Shown here: in pieces, positions 10,460 through 20,104 of the stretch
How positions within the stretch are numbered: the first letter of the stretch is position 1
How the letters are laid out: each line of letters starts with the position of its first letter
Source of the DNA: Poa pratensis
Lineage: Eukaryota; Streptophyta; Magnoliopsida; Poales; Poaceae
Direction of reading: 5' to 3'
DNA length: 64,000 bases
NCBI GenBank assembly: GCA_947311845.1
Contig: CAMZMU010000034.1
Span: 82,050,516 to 82,114,515 of the forward strand
Position numbers and translations under genes: made by a program
The notes under the pieces: generated by a model
Told to the model about the DNA's origin: nothing
Database searches by the model: none
Seen by the model: only the letters and a program-made list of their open reading frames with translations

Positions 10460-10768
10460 TGTAAATTTATAGTCAAGAAATGGGAGGCAAATTTGGAATA
10501 TCCCAAAGGAAGCCACAAAAATAAACAAGAGGTCGGTGATCATAACGTGGTATGTCGGGCTATAGGTGAACATGGCAATTGTTTAAATAATGTGATCAAT
10601 GGTTACTGAGATGGAAAGAAAATATATTAAGTTATCATATATAGTGGCAAGAAAAGGGAAACATAATATAAATAGAAATGGCCTTCCGTTCATCCTTATT
10701 ATTTGTAAGAGATTTTAAATAACCCTCTTCTATGTGAGATTACTTTCATTTTGTCAAAAAATATTAGT
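10460..10768. other. spacer, no gene recognised
   Basis: An AT-rich stretch. Part may be decayed upstream sequence of the GDSL pseudogene on the minus strand. The open frame 10337-10609 on plus has no recognisable domain. Confidence 0.35.
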
Positions 10769-10809
10769 AGAAGGAGATGGGCTTTTTTTGCGCTTAAAAA
10801 GGAGCTTTA

Positions 10810-11223
10810 TTAATCAGAAATAGGATTACAATCAGCAGCCAGAATGTCTGCTAGAGCATCAGGAGCATCCTGCAACCACAAGTCGGTTCGGTGCTCGGCT
10901 CGCGAAAGATAAGCTAGACGATCTGCAACCCTATTTTTTGTTCTTTTTAACACATCAATGACAAGCTCCCTCTCTCCCCCCCAAAACCTCTTTGATATCA
11001 TTTATCAGGTGTCCTATGTGCGATTTGTCCATTCTTTCCTCCTTCAAAGCCTTCACCAGGTTACTGCAATCTGTCTGGAGAACCAAAGGCTGGGCTGTAT
11101 AGGCTAGCGCCACTCCAATACCTTCTCTGAACGCGAGTGCTTCGGCCTCCAACGCATCGCGACAGTGGCCAAAGAATTTGCAAGACGCCAGCACAAAGTC
11201 GACTCTTGCATCCCGTATAACTA
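10810..11223 (-). pseudogene. LINE RNase H C-terminal part
   Basis: After the hAT insertion the RNase H domain resumes on the minus strand with VIRDARVDFVLA, then ALEAEALAFREGI (second catalytic Glu) and PLVLQTDCSNLVKAL (third catalytic Asp). It ends with a frame change in the VADRLAYLSR region and a stop at 10810. A run of C/G near 10975-10985 coincides with the frame change. Removing the hAT element and one copy of its target duplication restores continuity of the domain. Confidence 0.85.
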
Positions 11224-11231
11224 CCGCAGTC

Positions 11232-14200
11232 CATTAGCGGACGTAGTTGGTGGGCCGTGGCCCACCCAGAATTTTGGAAAAAAATTAGACCCCCCAGATA
11301 TTTTCACGCGTACGAGAAGAAGTGGATAGGACGAGTCGACGAGAGGAAGCGAACCGCACCATGGCGACCACGAGGACGACCTAGCTGCTGGCCTTCTCCG
11401 CCACCGGCCACGACCTCGATCTGGCCTCCCCCGTTGCCGGCCGCCACCCCCTCTACCAGTCGAACTCGATCCCCCGCCAGCCCGCCCGCCGCCCAGCCAC
11501 CCGTCGCCACCCACTCGACCGCGAGCAGCCGAGCACTGCCCCCGCCGCCGGACGATCCCGGCTCCCCGCTGGGCCGCCGCCTGCTGCCGCACCCGCACCC
11601 GCCCCGCCCCCACCCTGCCCGCCCACCGCCGGACCACTAACTTCTGGTATATGTTGTTTGCTTTGCTAGTAGATTAACATAATTTTGCTACTAGATATAT
11701 ATTGTGTAAATTGACAATTGTTGTATATTGTGTAAATTGATAACCACAATTTGCTATATATTGTGTAAATTGACAATTTGTTGTCTCCAACTAGGCACTA
11801 GCAACCTATTGATTGTATGTGTTGTTTATTCAATTTTCTTCTAATTGTAGAATTCATCATGAAGAAGAGGAATAGTCATATTGCGTCTCTTTTTCGGAAA
11901 CATGAAGCAAAGAAGATGGTGGTGGATGATTTACACATTGAAGATAGTGGGCTTGCGTTGGCGTGTATTGATTCCGCACCTCCGATCCAATCCGATTCGA
12001 GATTGAGAGTGAAACGGAAATGGAAGAGACAACATCAAATCCACCATCACCCCAACAACCGTCTACAAGGACATATGATTCTCACTTCCTTCCACATGAT
12101 CCGGGGGAAAGAATTCCTATATCAAGATATGATGTGAATGATCAAGATGATGTTCGAAGAGGATATATCATAAAAGGTCCATGCCAACCATATGAGCATG
12201 CTTTTCCATCAAGAGATATAAGTGGTAGAAACCGATCCTTCACATGTGCTTTGTTTATGAAGTACAATTGGCTAGAATATAGTATCGGAATGGATGCGGC
12301 TTTTTGCTTTATGTGTTATTTGTTCAAAGGAAGATCTAATGGGGGTCCCGGGGGAGATGTCTTTGTTACCAATGGTTATAGAGATTGGAAAAGACCCGAA
12401 TCATTTAAGAAACATGTGGGTGGTGTCTCTAGCATTCACAACCAAGCTCAAGAGAAGTACAACTTATTTGTCACACGAACACCAAGATTGATAATGTTAT
12501 TGTGAAGGTGTGCAAGAAGGATCTACTTCTTTACAAGAAAAGGCTCACTTTTTCCCTTCGATGCTTGAGGTATATTTTAAATCAAGGATTGGCATTCCAT
12601 GGACATGATGAGAGTGAAGAATCAACCAACAAGGTAACTTTCTTGAACTTCTACAATGGCTTGCTAGAAATAATGAAGAGGTTGATAAGGTTGTTTTGAA
12701 GAATGCTCCCGGAAATTGCATCTTGAATAGTCCTAGGATACAACGTGACATTATTAAATGTTGTACGGAAGAACTACTAAACTAATTATAGAAGATATTG
12801 GCATGGACCACTATGCAATTCTAGCCGATGAGTCAAGTGATATGTCTCACAAAGAACAACTTGCTCTTTGTGTTCGTTATGTTGATAAATTTGGAAGAGT
12901 GTGTGAGAGGTTTCTTGGAGTAGTTCATGTTTCCGATACTACTTCAATGTCACTTAAGGTTGCAATTATAGCCTTGCTAAAAGATAATCATTTGACTCCC
13001 ACTGACTCTTTCATGATCAATGTTTTCAATCCCTTAATCCACTTGTTCAATATTATTGGAGTTTCTTGCAAGCGTCATGATATGCTTCGAGATGTGAGAG
13101 CTCAACAACTTTTGGAAGCACTTGAAATGGGTGAAATTGAAAGTGGAAGTGGATTGAATCAAGAAATGGGTTTATCTAGACCCGGTGATACTCGATGGGG
13201 CTCTCATTTTAGAACTATTTGCAACATTGTTGATATGTACCCCACAATTGTTGAAGTACTTGTGAGGATTGGAAAAGATCCTTCACAAAAGGGTGAGTGG
13301 ACAAGAATACGTGGAGTGGCCGGAGCCTTTGAATCATTTGACTTTGTTTTTAATCTTAACTTGATGCTTGTTATTCTTGGGTACACAAATGATTTGTCTC
13401 AATCTTTGCAAAAGAGGGATCAAGATATTGTTAATGCAATGGCTCTTGTTGCGTTGGCAAAGCATAAACTTCGTCGTATGAGGTCTCATGGATGGGAAGG
13501 ATTTCTTGCAAAGGTGACATTGTTTTGCAACAAACATGGCATTGAAGTTCCATCACCGGATGATCAATATGTGGCTCATGGAAGATCACATCGGTATTAT
13601 GAAATACAAACAAATGATGATCGTTATAGAAGAGAGTATTTCTTGGTGTCCTTGATCAAATTATTCAAGAGCTTGACAATGGTTTGATGAGGTTAATATG
13701 GAGTTGCTCATTTGCATGTCGGCTTTGAATCCATCAAATTCATTTGCTTCTTATGATGCACAAAAGGTAATGCGGCTTGCTCCCAATGACATATCAAGTG
13801 TGGAGTTGATAAGACTTGAGTTCCAACTTGAAATCTTTATTGATGATATGAGAAAAGATGATAGGTTCAAATGTGTGAATCATCTTGGTGAGCTCTCTAC
13901 TATGCTTGTTGAAACAAAAAACATCTTGTTTATGATTTGGTCTACTTACTTCTCAAATTGATATTGATCTTATCGGTGGCAACGGCGAGTGTTGAAAGAA
14001 TATTTTCTTCCATGAGTTTTGTGAAGAATAAGTTGAGAAATAGCATGGGTGATAAGCTCTTGAACCATTGCTTAGTGACATTTATTGAGCGAGAAATGTT
14101 CTCGAAAGTAAGTGAAGATGAGATTGTTGAAACTTTCATGGCAATGCGAGAGCGTAGAATTACAAAAAAATCATAGTGATGTAATCTTCTATTTATGCTA

Positions 14201-14377
14201 TATTTTATCATGTAATACTTTATGTATGTGTTCGAACTATTTTGCATTGGAATCACACAACTTTGAGAAATATGTATTAATCTACATTGTCATGAATCAA
14301 TTTGCTGTTTATATTGTCATTTGCCAACTTTTTGTGGAGTGTGCCCACCCTCCAATTTTTTCCTGCGTCCGCCACTG
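11232..14377 (+). mobile_element. hAT DNA transposon (3,146 bp)
   Basis: The termini are CATTAGCGGACGTAG on the left and, in reverse complement, CAGTGGCGGACGCAG on the right (12 of 15 matching). The exact 8-mer ccgcagtc flanks both sides (11224-11231 and 14378-14385), the standard hAT duplication length. It sits inside the RNase H domain of a LINE. It contains a GC-rich leader (11,330-11,640), an AT-rich intron-like stretch and a broken transposase. Confidence 0.92.
11859..14176 (+). pseudogene. hAT transposase (TTF-type zinc finger, dimerisation domain)
   Basis: An ATG at 11859 opens MKKRNSHIASLFRKHEAKK. A frameshift near 12,020-12,050 leads to the TTF-type zinc-finger block (12020-12505) with FTCALFMKYNWLEYS and AAFCFMCYLFKG. 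Further frameshifts near 12,485 and 12,700 lead to the RNase H-like core (12758-13687), beginning TTKLIIEDIGMDHYAILADE, whose Asp is the expected first catalytic acid. Just after LLKDNHLTP about 50 residues expected by comparison with the family, including the GYDGASNMRG block, are missing, so the catalytic core is deleted. The C-terminus (13937-14176) has the hAT dimerisation motif SVATASVERIFSSMSFVKNK. This TTF/ZMYM-like hAT group is common in plants. The protein cannot be active, though the ends could be mobilised by a relative. Confidence 0.88.
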
Positions 14378-14385
14378 CCGCAGTC

Positions 14386-14995
14386 CCTGCCATCAGCTGT
14401 GCAGCATCATGCGAGCCATCAACAGAGACAGCTAACCAGCCATCCGGTGGTTTCGGCCAAGTAGCCACTCCCGGTTCAATCACCTTTTCTCCACGTCCTT
14501 TCTTCCTTGTAGTAGCTGTGATGACCGATTTACCTTTAAGCAGGTCCCTGCCATCATTTGCTTCAATGTGTAGCAAAGAATCTACATAGCTTTGAAGGAA
14601 CAGACGTGAGGCTTCCAATGGTACTTCTTTCTTCCCATGAATTATCTCGTTTCGGTTGTGCCAGTTTTGCCATAAGATCATAAGGACACGAACCCGTACA
14701 TCTTCATCCAGAGTCACCAGTAGATCAAACAACCATTCCGGTCCAGTATGAATTAGTTGTTCTTTCTCCGGTATATCCCAGACCTCCTTCATCGCATCCC
14801 ACAATGCTGCAGCTCTTGGGCAAGCAACCACAGCATGGAACCCGTCCTCCTCTATACAGCCGCATCTCTGGCATATGCTATCAACTTCCATATGCTTGTG
14901 CTTCTTTGTTTCCCTCGTTGGTAACCCCCCTACAAGCATTTTCCACGCAAAGATTTTCACTTTTTGTGGTACTTTGATCTTCCAGAACATCTTCC
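14386..14995 (-). pseudogene. LINE zf-RVT and RNase H N-terminal part
   Basis: The frame reads WKIKVPQKVKIFAWKMLVGG, the plant LINE zf-RVT segment, with the Cys/His cluster ICQRCGC-EEDGFHAVVAC. It continues into an RNase H-like domain beginning KPPDGWLAVSVDGS, where the Asp of VDGS is the first catalytic acid of the RVT_3 family. The frame is open right up to the hAT insertion site at 14378-14385, and open sequence also runs upstream past the LINE boundary into flanking DNA by chance. Confidence 0.85.
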
Positions 14996-15047
14996 AGAAG
15001 GAGATGGGCTTCAACTTCACAAATAAGTCAAGCATATAATTATGAGA

Positions 15048-15850
15048 GAATTCCTTGTATGACACTGCCTTAAAACTTTGTTCCTTATTTGACACTCACA
15101 AATTTTTTCTTCCCTATATGACCTCTGCCCAATTTTTCTTTCCTTTGGTGACACTAGTACATTTTCTTCACTAACGGTGTTAAAGAGAGGCGTGCAAAGA
15201 CATTTTTACCCCTGGCATGCAAAATTTTGTTCACTGATCTGATTCAAAAATTTGGACATAACCTCCCCTCTTTTTGACGCCATATCTCAGACAATTCACA
15301 TATATGTATACAAAATGCATCAGAACAACTAACAGATGGGTGCAAGTTCCCCCATACATTAGACAAGTTCAAATATATCACGTAATGTTAAATCCACAAA
15401 TACATCACATGATCAGCACAAAAGAATGGACCCTCGTGGCCATTATATGAGAATCATAGGCTGAGTCTTCTTCTGCTTCTAGTGCTCATTGCCGGACTTG
15501 AAGGCTGCCATTTTTTGCTTCGTGTGCCCATTGCTGGGCTGTCGAGTGGCACCATACGGATCTTGTCAGCACACTTTTATTTTTACTCTTGCTTGTTACC
15601 TTCACAGGAACATTTGTTTCATCGCCAGCCATAGGAAACTCGATGGAAATTGGTTCAGGTGGGGAAGGGGACGAGCGAGATGGACAGGGTTCGCTGGTTC
15701 ATTTCGGTGCGGTTGACTTCGTTCGACTCATACGAGGGTAATTTTGTCCCCCTAAAAAAAATTAACATAATAGTCTAACGGAACCAACGGCAGTGTCACC
15801 AAAGGAAAGAAAAATTGGGCAGAGGGGACAAATAACCGAACCACTTTGTC
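15048..15850. mobile_element. inverted-repeat element with subterminal repeats
   Basis: The segment ctctgcccaatttttctttc followed by ctttggtgacact (15127-15160) recurs in inverted orientation at 15795-15828. On the left it is preceded by three further units of 27-29 bp with the form TTCCTTRTWTGACACT plus an AT-rich tail (15056-15125). Terminal inverted repeats with stacked subterminal units suggest a foldback or Mutator-like element. The outer ends and target duplication could not be fixed. The interior (15,230-15,780) has no coding sequence I recognise. Confidence 0.5.
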
Positions 15851-16310
15851 GACGTCGTTGGGAGCCGAGAGAACGAATCACCATTGCCGAAGAAGTAGTA
15901 GCCATGATAGATATTGCGAGGACAATCCTCCTCGCGGCAACCATAAGAAACAATCCAAGATTAATTGGCGAAGCAAGATCTGAAGAACCATACCTAGACA
16001 AACTTAATCTTCCAAAGCCACCATTAACGTCGGGAAGGAGATCACGCCGTCGAACGAAGCGCGGAAGATCACTTATTGCAGACGAAGCCATCTCCATTGA
16101 CGAAGAAGAAAACAACCAAAACCAAGCTCTAACATTAAGGACTTTGTAGGTCCCCACCCCTCCAGTGCCAGAGCGGCAACTAGGGAGGCGAGGACCCGTC
16201 AATTCTTAGACGAAGGCGACGATGAAGATGCAGATGGCGCCGGCGGCGACGGCTAGGGTTGAAACCCTAGGCCGCCGCCTCTCTTTCTTTCTTTCTTTGC
16301 CTCTAGCTTC
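15850..16310. other. GC-richer segment, no gene recognised
   Basis: Open frames exist on both strands (15793-16149 plus, 15762-16202 minus) without a recognisable domain. A microsatellite of TTTC/CTTT units lies near 16285-16300. Confidence 0.3.
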
Positions 16311-16324
16311 TCCTTAACACCGGT

Positions 16325-16503
16325 AGTTGACGATGATATTGTTCTGCAAGGACACGACGACGCAGATGGTGGAGTACCGTTCGTGCCCGATGGCGGCGGG
16401 CCCGTCAAGCAATGTGAGCCTGAATGGGTCGTGCAACACGTCAGCGACGAGCCCCATTCTAGTCACCAAGTTGAGCTTGTCGTCTCCCACCACCACCCCC
16501 ATA
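16325..16503 (-). pseudogene. captured amidophosphoribosyltransferase fragment
   Basis: The minus-strand frame reads KLNLVTRMGLVADVLHDP, then LLDGPAAIGHERYST, then SLQNN. This order matches the N-terminal glutaminase (Ntn hydrolase) domain of amidophosphoribosyltransferase (PurF/ASE), the first enzyme of de novo purine synthesis in plastids, around the conserved AIGHxRYST motif. Only about 55 residues are present; the catalytic N-terminal Cys and the phosphoribosyltransferase domain are absent. The plant gene is normally intron-poor, so an exonic fragment fits capture by a transposon. It lies just left of a transposon-rich array, but which element carried it is not clear. Confidence 0.72.
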
Positions 16504-16918
16504 GGATGAGATAATAACAATTGATTATACAATCGTCTACCCACCTATTAACATTTTGTTGTTGCTATTAGAATTCAAAACATATTTTCAGCGTCACCTA
16601 GTTGTCAATCCTTTCCTCTTTCTGAGAGTAACTATCAGAATTTCAAATACAGCTATCATGTTGATTTGACACACCTACCAATTTTCCTAGAGCAATTATC
16701 AGATTTTTAAAATGCAACTATCAGTTTGATTTGTCAAACCTGTCAATTTTTTGAGAGAAACTATCGGATTTTCAAATTCAGCTGAAAACACCTATCAACT
16801 TTTTGAGAGAGAGTGCCATAATTTTTTATTGCAGCTATCAGATTAATTTAAAACACCTACCAATTTTTTCGAGAGCAACTATCAAATTTTCAAGTTTAGC
16901 TATCAAGTTGATTTAAAA

Positions 16919-17699
16919 GCTAATTTTTTTTTAATAATACATTTTTTATATTAATTTCGAAAAATATTATGCAAATTTGAGAAATTTCAGAAATAATACG
17001 GCCTCGGCTTCGCCTAAGCCGATAGGCCCTTATCGGCCTCGCCTAAGCCGATTAGGCTGTCGGCCGACGGTTGCGTATGGCAGAGGACCCTGTCGGCCTC
17101 GCCTAAGCCGACTGCCCTATCGGCCATGGCCTAGCCGATAAGTCCCCATGCATTCTAATTAGTCACGCATGTGGCTGCAGTGTACATGCATGCGTGATTA
17201 ACCAAATGCGATGCATGCAGCAGCAGCAAGCAGGGCATGGATGCCTTCCCATGCATTCTAATTAGTCACGCATGTGGCTACAGTGTACATGCATGCGTGA
17301 TTAACCAAATGCGATGCATGCAGCAACAGTAGCAGCAAGCAGGGCATGGATGCCTTCCATGCACTCTAATTAGTTACGCATGTGGCTACAGTGTACATGC
17401 ATGCTATTGTTTTGACCACTTATCCATTCAAAGGTGCATGCAAGATACAACACACATGTGCATGCTACAGTGGGTCAGTCGGCCTTGGCCAGGCCGATAG
17501 GGTAGTCGGCCGTAGGCCTGGCCCGCCATGCCACCTTTTCGGCTTCGGCAAGGACGACAGGGACTAATCGGCTTAGGCCAGGCCGATAAGGGCCTATCGG
17601 CTTAGGCGAAGCCGAGGCCGTATTATTTCTGAAATTTCTTCAATCTGCATAATATTTTCCGAAATTAATATAAAAAATGTATTATTAAAAAAAATTAGC
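16919..17699. mobile_element. non-autonomous Mutator-like element 1 (781 bp)
   Basis: The terminal inverted repeats are about 110 bp long and differ at only a handful of positions. They begin GCTAATTTTTTTT and run through AATAATACGGCCTCGGCTTC. The exact 9-mer gatttaaaa flanks both ends (16910-16918 and 17700-17708), the duplication length of Mutator elements. Just inside the repeats are several copies of the palindrome-like motif TCGGCTTAGGC. There is no transposase. Confidence 0.92.
17147..17404 (+). repeat. ~105-bp tandem repeats inside MULE 1
   Basis: Units start at 17147, 17250 and 17358, each with catgcattctaattagtcac or a close variant. The first two are about 103 and 108 bp and nearly identical apart from a CAG/TAG-repeat length change; the third keeps only about 47 bp. 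Confidence 0.9.
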
Positions 17700-18016
17700 G
17701 ATTTAAAACACCTACCAATTTGTCGGCCACAAGCTTTTGTCCAAAATTATCAGTCTTCTCAATATAGCGATCAGATTGTTCCAATACAACTATGCCATTT
17801 CTTTAAGGGGCGTGCTGAGCGTCCTCCGGAGGATCGGTGCTTCCGATCCTCCGCATCCACTGAGCACCACGTGTCCCCACAGGCCCACACGCAAAAATAG
17901 AAAATGGAAGAACACGTCCTCTCTTCCTCCCGTTTCTCATAGTAGAGCGGAGCCTCAGTCCCTCTCCTCCGTTCGCCCGTCTGACCACCGCCGGGAGCAC
18001 CACCGCTCGCCGCTGG

Positions 18017-18456
18017 GCATCTCCTCCCGCAGCTCGGAGCACCACCACCCGCCGCTCGGAGCACCACCGCTCGCCGCTAGGAGCATCTCCTGCCGCCGCT
18101 GGGAGCACCACCGCTTGCCGCTGGGAGCATCTCCTCCCGCAGCTCGGAGCACCACCGCCCGCCGCTCGGAGCACCACCGCTCGCCGCTAGGAGCATCTCC
18201 TGCCGCCGCTGGGAGCACCACCGCTTGCCGCTGGGAGCATCTCCTCCCGCAGCTCGGAGCACCACCGCCCGCCGCTCGGAGCACCACCGCTCGCCGCTAG
18301 GAGCATCTCCTGCCGCCGCTGGGAGCACCACCACTTGCCGCTGGGAGCATCTCCTCCCGCAGCTCGGAGCACCACCGCCCGCCGCTCGGAGCACCACCGC
18401 TCGCCGCTAGGAGCATCTCCTGCCGCCGCTGGGAGCACGACCTCCCGCCGCTCGGA
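18017..18456 (+). repeat. 110-bp GC-rich minisatellite, four copies
   Basis: The motif gcatctcctcccgcagctcg recurs at 18017, 18127, 18237 and 18347, exactly 110 bp apart, with few substitutions. Smaller internal units of the form GGAGCACCACCGC also repeat within each copy. Because 110 is not a multiple of 3, the reading frame rotates between copies, yet no stops occur in several frames on both strands; this reflects GC-rich composition, not coding constraint. Confidence 0.92.
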
Positions 18457-18581
18457 GCAACCCCTCCCATTACAGGCAGCACCAGCGCCGCCGCTCTCCG
18501 TGGCGCCGTCGACCATGGCGGCGCAGCGTTTCCGGCGGATGGCTTCATCTATTTCCCCTCCCTTTCGACGAACACGCGTGG

Positions 18582-18890
18582 ATGGCGTCGAGTAGATGGT
18601 CCCCGTACCAAGCACCATCACGGGGGAGGAAACGATTTGCCGCCGGGGAGTGCGCGGAGAACGCGGGAATCCCAGATGCTGAGGCGGCCATGGCAGGGGT
18701 GGTGGTGGAGACCGACTCATATGTGCGGAGCGGCGCCGCCGTGCACACGAGCAACACCGCCCTCTTGCTCCTCGTGGTCATGACCATGGCGGTGTGGAGC
18801 TTTTTTCTTCGGGAGTGTGTGGCCAGAGGAAGAAGAAAAGCAAGGGAAAGGGGAAAAAACGGGCGGACGAGACTGATTTGGAGAAGATAA
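18582..18890 (+). CDS. hypothetical small membrane protein in MULE cargo
   Basis: A 102-codon frame begins with Met-Ala-Ser-Ser-Arg and contains one hydrophobic segment (about residues 60-75, NTALLLLVVMTMAVWSFFL) followed by a basic C-terminus. I recognise no family. It sits in the GC-rich interior of a Mutator-like element, downstream of the minisatellite, and may be a captured gene fragment. A single predicted membrane span followed by Arg/Lys-rich residues would fit a type II or tail-anchored topology, but with no homologue in hand this is speculation. Expression is unknown. Confidence 0.25.
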   Translation: MASSRWSPYQAPSRGRKRFAAGECAENAGIPDAEAAMAGVVVETDSYVRSGAAVHTSNTALLLLVVMTMAVWSFFLRECVARGRRKARERGKNGRTRLIWRR

Positions 18891-19027
18891 TGCATCGTGG
18901 TGTACTGGTGGGCCCACCCCAACCCATCGCTTTCTCCACGCGAGGACGGACGCGTGTCGTGCGCTCAGCCCGGAGGACGGACGGGACGCAATCCTCCGGA
19001 GGCAGCGAAGCATTTTCCTTTCTTTAA

Positions 19028-19180
19028 TACAATTATGAGATTACTTAGCAGTAGCTATCAGTTTTTTTATTGTCTAGTTGAAAAGTCAAGTGCGTACTTG
19101 CGAAACAACATCTTAGATGCTAATTGCCGGACCTCAGATTCTCTAGTTCAAAATTGATCTCCAAAAAATTGGAGACACAT
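19028..19180. repeat. right remnant of the 64-bp array
   Basis: After the second MULE the array continues with a tacaattatgag segment and one more GTAGCTATCAG motif, then fades into unique sequence near 19,180. Confidence 0.5.
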
Positions 19181-20100
19181 ACGACTGGGGGATGTCACAT
19201 GATATTTCACATGCAAAAATCCACGATATCTCCACCAAAAATCAAGAGAAGAAAAAGCTAGTGAGATCGATACGTACAGGAGAGGAAAAATTCACGCAAG
19301 CATGGGCCGACTGCCAGTCTCGTCATCGCGCACGCCTCTATCTTCTCGCCGGCCACGGCCTCCTTGTGCTTGCTGGTGGTTGCCTCATCGCGCTTGCCAG
19401 CAGCTGCCTTCTCCTCCGGTCGCCGGCCGCCTCCTCGTCGTGCTCGCCGACACCGGCCTTCTCCTCATCGCGCTCGGTGACGGCGACCGGCCCGCTCCAT
19501 GATCGGCGGCGCTCTCTTCCCAGCATGCTCGTCGGCGGCAACCTCCCTGCTGCGTGTTCACCAGCGACGGACTCCCCACTGCAGACCCAGCCTCGTGCTA
19601 GTCGGTGACGGCCTGGCAGAGCCCTCCCTGAGCTAGCGGCGGATGCATCCTCGTCATGCTCGTCAGCGATGGACACTGCCATGGTGATTTGAGAGAGATA
19701 GAATGAGTGGACAGGACGAGCCCGTGCTGAGGGGATCAGAGAACATGTGGTCGTTGGAGCCGATGTCTTTTAGCCAATCTTGACGAGCCGCCGCACGGGA
19801 GAGACGCGCGTGCGGCGCCTCTGCATAGCTTTTCCCTAGATAGATTTGATAGGCAAGAAAGATCGGCCTTGCATTGCACGCGCGCCAAAGGACAAGGGCG
19901 TGGCGTGTGGCTTCAAACGTGCGGACGCTGACAGTTTCTTGTTGCCTGATGACTCCGTGAATGAACGGGCTTGATGGAGCTAATCTCTACCCGAATTGCA
20001 CTCTCATGTACCCCTAACCAATAGCAAACTCTTAAAAAAACAGAGTACCCAATAGGCTTCAAACACTGTAATTACACGAATCTTTTTCCCATGAAAACAG
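19181..20100. other. GC-rich segment and flank, no gene recognised
   Basis: Between 19,300 and 19,690 the sequence is GC-rich with overlapping open frames on both strands (for example 19192-19608 plus, 19338-19682 minus). They lack known domains and read like low-complexity Ser/Pro/Arg text. The rest shows nothing. Confidence 0.3.
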
Positions 20101-20104
20101 TAGT

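Larger units (their letters stand above)
10785..14995 (-). mobile_element. 5'-truncated LINE split by a hAT element
   Basis: The exact 16-mer agaaggagatgggctt flanks the unit at 10769-10784 and 14996-15011. Between them, minus the hAT insertion and its 8-bp duplication, lie about 1,057 bp of LINE 3' sequence on the minus strand: the zf-RVT region, an RNase H domain, a short 3' region with AATAAAGCTCC and a short A-tail. The 5' part, including the reverse transcriptase palm, was never inserted. Confidence 0.9.
16600..17797. repeat. ~64-bp tandem array interrupted by a MULE
   Basis: Units of about 64 bp with the form ACACCTACCAATTTTTNGAG, then AACTATCAGATTTTCAAA, then a GCTATCAGTTTGATTTAAA-type end, repeat about five times between 16,600 and 16,918. 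They resume at 17,709 after a Mutator-like insertion and again at 19,028 after a second one. The units are diverged and noncoding. Confidence 0.75.
17807..19018. mobile_element. Mutator-like element 2 (1,212 bp), Pack-MULE-like
   Basis: The exact 9-mer tttctttaa flanks the element (17798-17806 and 19019-19027). Its left end reads GGGGCGTGCTGAGCG followed by CCTCCGGAGGAT; its right end in reverse complement reads GGAAAATGCTTCGCTG followed by CCTCCGGAGGAT, giving short diverged terminal repeats with a conserved core. The interior is GC-rich, unlike the AT-rich flanks, with a 110-bp minisatellite and a short open frame; such cargo is typical of Pack-MULEs. No transposase is present. Confidence 0.85.

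Noticed and set aside
11257..11640. Pro/Arg-rich frames at the left of the hAT element
   Set aside because: GC-rich leader of the transposon with frames on both strands and no similarity.
18017..18456. CRISPR-like regular array
   Set aside because: Repeats are contiguous with no unique spacers and the window is a plant nuclear genome.
17737..18720. Long overlapping open frames on both strands across the 110-bp repeats
   Set aside because: Open because the units are GC-rich and lack stops in any frame; the period is not a multiple of 3, so no single protein repeat is maintained.
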